Origin: Prosthecobacter sp.
Lineage (GTDB): Bacteria > Verrucomicrobiota > Verrucomicrobiia > Verrucomicrobiales > Verrucomicrobiaceae
Assembly (NCBI GenBank): GCA_020216965.1
Contig: JAIWOJ010000034.1
Location: 1 to 9,809, forward strand
Reading direction: 5' to 3'
DNA length: 9,809 nt
The position numbers and the translations under genes were made by a program. Shown piece after piece: positions 6,537-9,809 of this stretch (its first letter is position 1; each line of letters begins with the position of its first letter). The notes below the pieces were generated by a model that worked only from the letters and a program-made list of their open reading frames with translations, had not been told where the DNA came from and ran no database searches.

Positions 6537-7547
6537 ATGCTGCCCTGGCTAAACCATGACCATTTCCCGCTCTACCTGGCCCCGATGGCTGGGGTGACGG
6601 ATGTCATCTTTCGCGGACTTTGTAAGGAGTTTGGTGCCAATGTGATGGTGACGGAGTTTGTCTCCGCCGAGGGGATCCTGCAGCGGGATGACCGCACGCG
6701 CCACTACACCGAATTTGAGGAAAGCCAGCGCCCTCTGGGGGTGCAGCTTTTTGGGGCAGACGGCCTGCGCATGGGAGAGGCGGCCAAAAAGGTAATCGAC
6801 TGGAAGCAGCCGGACTTTATCGACATCAACTTTGGCTGCCCGGTGAACAAGGTAGTATCGAAAAACGGCGGCTCCTCTCTGCTGCGGGATTGTCCGCTAC
6901 TGGCTAGCGTGGCGCGCGGCGTGGTGCAGGCAGTGCCCATCCCCGTCACGGCCAAAATGCGCATCGGCTGGGACGCCCAGAGCATCAATGCCGTGGAAGT
7001 GGCAAAGACCCTGGAGGACTGCGGCATCCAGGCCATCGCCGTCCACGGGCGCACCAAGGCCCAGGGTTACAGCGGCCTGGCAGACTGGGACGTCATCGCT
7101 CAAGTCGCCGAAGCGGTGAAAATCCCCGTCATCGGCAATGGCGACATCACCAGCGGGGTGGACGTGGAGGTGCGCCGCGCCCAGACGAATGTGCGGGGCA
7201 TCATGATCGGCCGCGCTGCGATGACGAATCCCTGGGTCTTTCGGGAGGTGCATCACTACCTACGCACGGGCAGCCATCTGGCACCGGTGACGCTGGAGGA
7301 GCGCTTTGCCCTCATGCGCAGGCACTGCCAGGCCGCCCTGGCACGAGCCACGCGGGGTGAGCTAGAGATCATGCGCTCCATGCGCACACGCTTGATGAAT
7401 TACACGAAAAGCCTGCCCGGCGGGAAACACCTGCGCGCCCAGTTTAGCCACATCACCAGCTTCATGGAGCTTGAGGATATCTTGGCTGACTTCCTGAGCC
7501 GCCCGCAGGATCAGGAGCCAGAAGCCAGCCCCCTGCCCGCGCTCTGA
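6537..7547 (+). CDS. dusB: tRNA-dihydrouridine synthase, DusB-like
   Basis: This 336-residue flavoenzyme reduces specific uridines in the tRNA D-loop to dihydrouridine using FMN and NADPH. The TIM-barrel motifs are all present: LAPMAGVTD (14-22) for FMN, GVQLFG (68-73), the catalytic cysteine in NFGCP (C101), K140 in TAKMRIGW, H170 in AVHGRT (168-173), GNGDI (200-204) and IGRAAM (224-229) for phosphate binding. The helical tRNA-binding C-terminal domain follows (ERFALMRRHCQ, then RTRLMNYTKSLPGG), and the last 20 residues are a polar tail. Length fits DusB. Assignment to DusB rather than another Dus subgroup rests on overall pattern and on bacteria of this type usually having one DusB-like enzyme. 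The ATG at 6537 is the only nearby in-frame start. It ends 30 bases from the convergent downstream gene. Confidence 0.93.
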   Translation: MLPWLNHDHFPLYLAPMAGVTDVIFRGLCKEFGANVMVTEFVSAEGILQRDDRTRHYTEFEESQRPLGVQLFGADGLRMGEAAKKVIDWKQPDFIDINFGCPVNKVVSKNGGSSLLRDCPLLASVARGVVQAVPIPVTAKMRIGWDAQSINAVEVAKTLEDCGIQAIAVHGRTKAQGYSGLADWDVIAQVAEAVKIPVIGNGDITSGVDVEVRRAQTNVRGIMIGRAAMTNPWVFREVHHYLRTGSHLAPVTLEERFALMRRHCQAALARATRGELEIMRSMRTRLMNYTKSLPGGKHLRAQFSHITSFMELEDILADFLSRPQDQEPEASPLPAL

Positions 7548-7577
7548 TTCCTTTTTGTCTCCTCGGACGATCGGCTA

Positions 7578-8309
7578 TCAAGGCTTGGGTGCCCCAGTCT
7601 CGGAAGGCGGTGCTGGCGGCGGCGGTCGGCGCTCTTTGAGAGCCTGAAATTCCTTCATCGCCGTCTCACGGTAGAGCACACGCATTTTCTGGATGGCCTG
7701 GATGCGCTCCTCTCCACGCGCTGCACGCGCGGCATCCAGAGCTTCACGCAGGGGCGGCTGGGAGATGATGCGCTCATGAAACCGCCGTGCCTCCTCCTGA
7801 CGGTCCGGCTTGGCAAAGGCCAGCATCTCCCGGCCAAAACGCGCCAACATCTCACGCGGGTAATCATCCGACTCAAAGGGCGGCAGAGCTTTGTTGCTCA
7901 ACTCTCCCGGTGGCATCGGCGGCTCCACCTTCGCCAAAATACTGGCCGCACGCGGATCTGTCCTCTCCAGCTCCCTTCGGATGGTCTCCCGCAGTTCGGC
8001 ATGGGCCTTCATCGTCTTTTCCCTAGCAGACATGACTTCTGGCCGCCACCAGACGCGATCCAGAGCCTCCCGGATGAGTTTCCGCTCCTCTTCAGGCAGC
8101 TTTTCGTATTCCTCAGACCGCATGGGCGGGCGGCTCACCCCAGGGGGGCTAAAACCACGCCAGTCCCCGTGACGACGCCCCCCCTCTGGCGGCTGGCCAC
8201 GCCCCTCCCCCGGTGGGAGTGGCTTGGGCGGCCCTGGCGGCTGGCTACTTGCAGGGCAATGCATTCCCAGCACCAGGGCTGTGGCAAAAAGGGCGGCGCG
8301 GGTTTTCAT
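7578..8309 (-). CDS. Exported proline-framed, charged helical protein, unknown function
   Basis: The 243-residue product starts with a signal peptide (MKTR, hydrophobic core, ASS before Q at about residue 22/23), so it is probably periplasmic; the lone Cys18 does not sit in a proper lipobox. Residues 23-65 are Pro/Gly/Arg-rich and flexible. Residues 66-225 are highly charged and predicted helical (SEEYEKLPEEERKLIREAL, then REKTMKAHAELRETIRREL and QEEARRFHERI), with a Pro break near 130-145, and the C-terminus is again Pro-rich (RRPPPPAPPSE). Small exported proteins with repeated charged helices sometimes belong to the Spy/CpxP-like periplasmic chaperone or metal-sensing group, but no LTxxQ motif is visible, so this is only a suggestion. 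The reading frame is convincing by composition and signal peptide. It converges on dusB and diverges from the enolase gene. No Shine-Dalgarno precedes the ATG. Confidence 0.75.
   Translation of the reverse strand: MKTRAALFATALVLGMHCPASSQPPGPPKPLPPGEGRGQPPEGGRRHGDWRGFSPPGVSRPPMRSEEYEKLPEEERKLIREALDRVWWRPEVMSAREKTMKAHAELRETIRRELERTDPRAASILAKVEPPMPPGELSNKALPPFESDDYPREMLARFGREMLAFAKPDRQEEARRFHERIISQPPLREALDAARAARGEERIQAIQKMRVLYRETAMKEFQALKERRPPPPAPPSETGAPKP

Positions 8310-9809
<1,500 letters not shown>

Noticed and set aside
7548..7577. Shared bidirectional terminator between dusB and the exported protein gene
   Set aside because: The 30-base gap has a short T-run (CTTTTTG) but no stable stem before it; the only palindrome is CGATCG.

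Overview
The window looks like a chromosomal stretch from a moderately GC-rich member of the Planctomycetota-Verrucomicrobiota-Chlamydiota group, most likely a Verrucomicrobiaceae-type bacterium. The main clue is the left-edge gene: a secreted cytochrome with a CxxCH haem site joined to the start of a DUF1549-like domain, an architecture expanded in Planctomycetes and Verrucomicrobia. The unusual motif I of the MidA-like methyltransferase and the near absence of Shine-Dalgarno sequences fit this placement. This is inference from protein style; no rRNA or other marker is present.

Layout. (1) 1-586 (-): PSCyt1/DUF1549 cytochrome, cut by the window edge. (2) 717-1805 (-): MidA/NDUFAF7-like SAM methyltransferase. 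(3) 1867-3207 (+): MFS transporter of the oxalate:formate antiporter (OFA) type, divergent from the methyltransferase across about 61 bp. It is followed after 6 bp by a 41-residue membrane peptide (3214-3339) that looks like the small subunit found beside such carriers. (4) A minus-strand pair, 6435 to 4717 and 4644 to 3355: a single-span membrane protein with a proline/alanine-rich linker, then a cytoplasmic protein with a new-looking beta-rich N-terminal half and a formylglycine-generating-enzyme (FGE/SUMF1) fold lacking the catalytic cysteine pair. (5) 6537-7547 (+): tRNA-dihydrouridine synthase. (6) 7578-8309 (-): exported, proline-framed, charged helical protein of unknown function. (7) 8550-9809 (+): enolase, missing only its last residues at the right edge.

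The housekeeping genes (dus, eno) flank less characterised material. The genes do not form one pathway. The two linked units are the carrier plus small peptide (2 genes, +) and the membrane protein plus FGE-fold protein (2 genes, -). The second pair is the most likely place for undescribed biology. I see no insertion sequence, integrase, tRNA, rRNA, CRISPR array or convincing intrinsic terminator. Gene spacing is tight: convergent gaps are 15 bp (3340-3354) and 30 bp (7548-7577).
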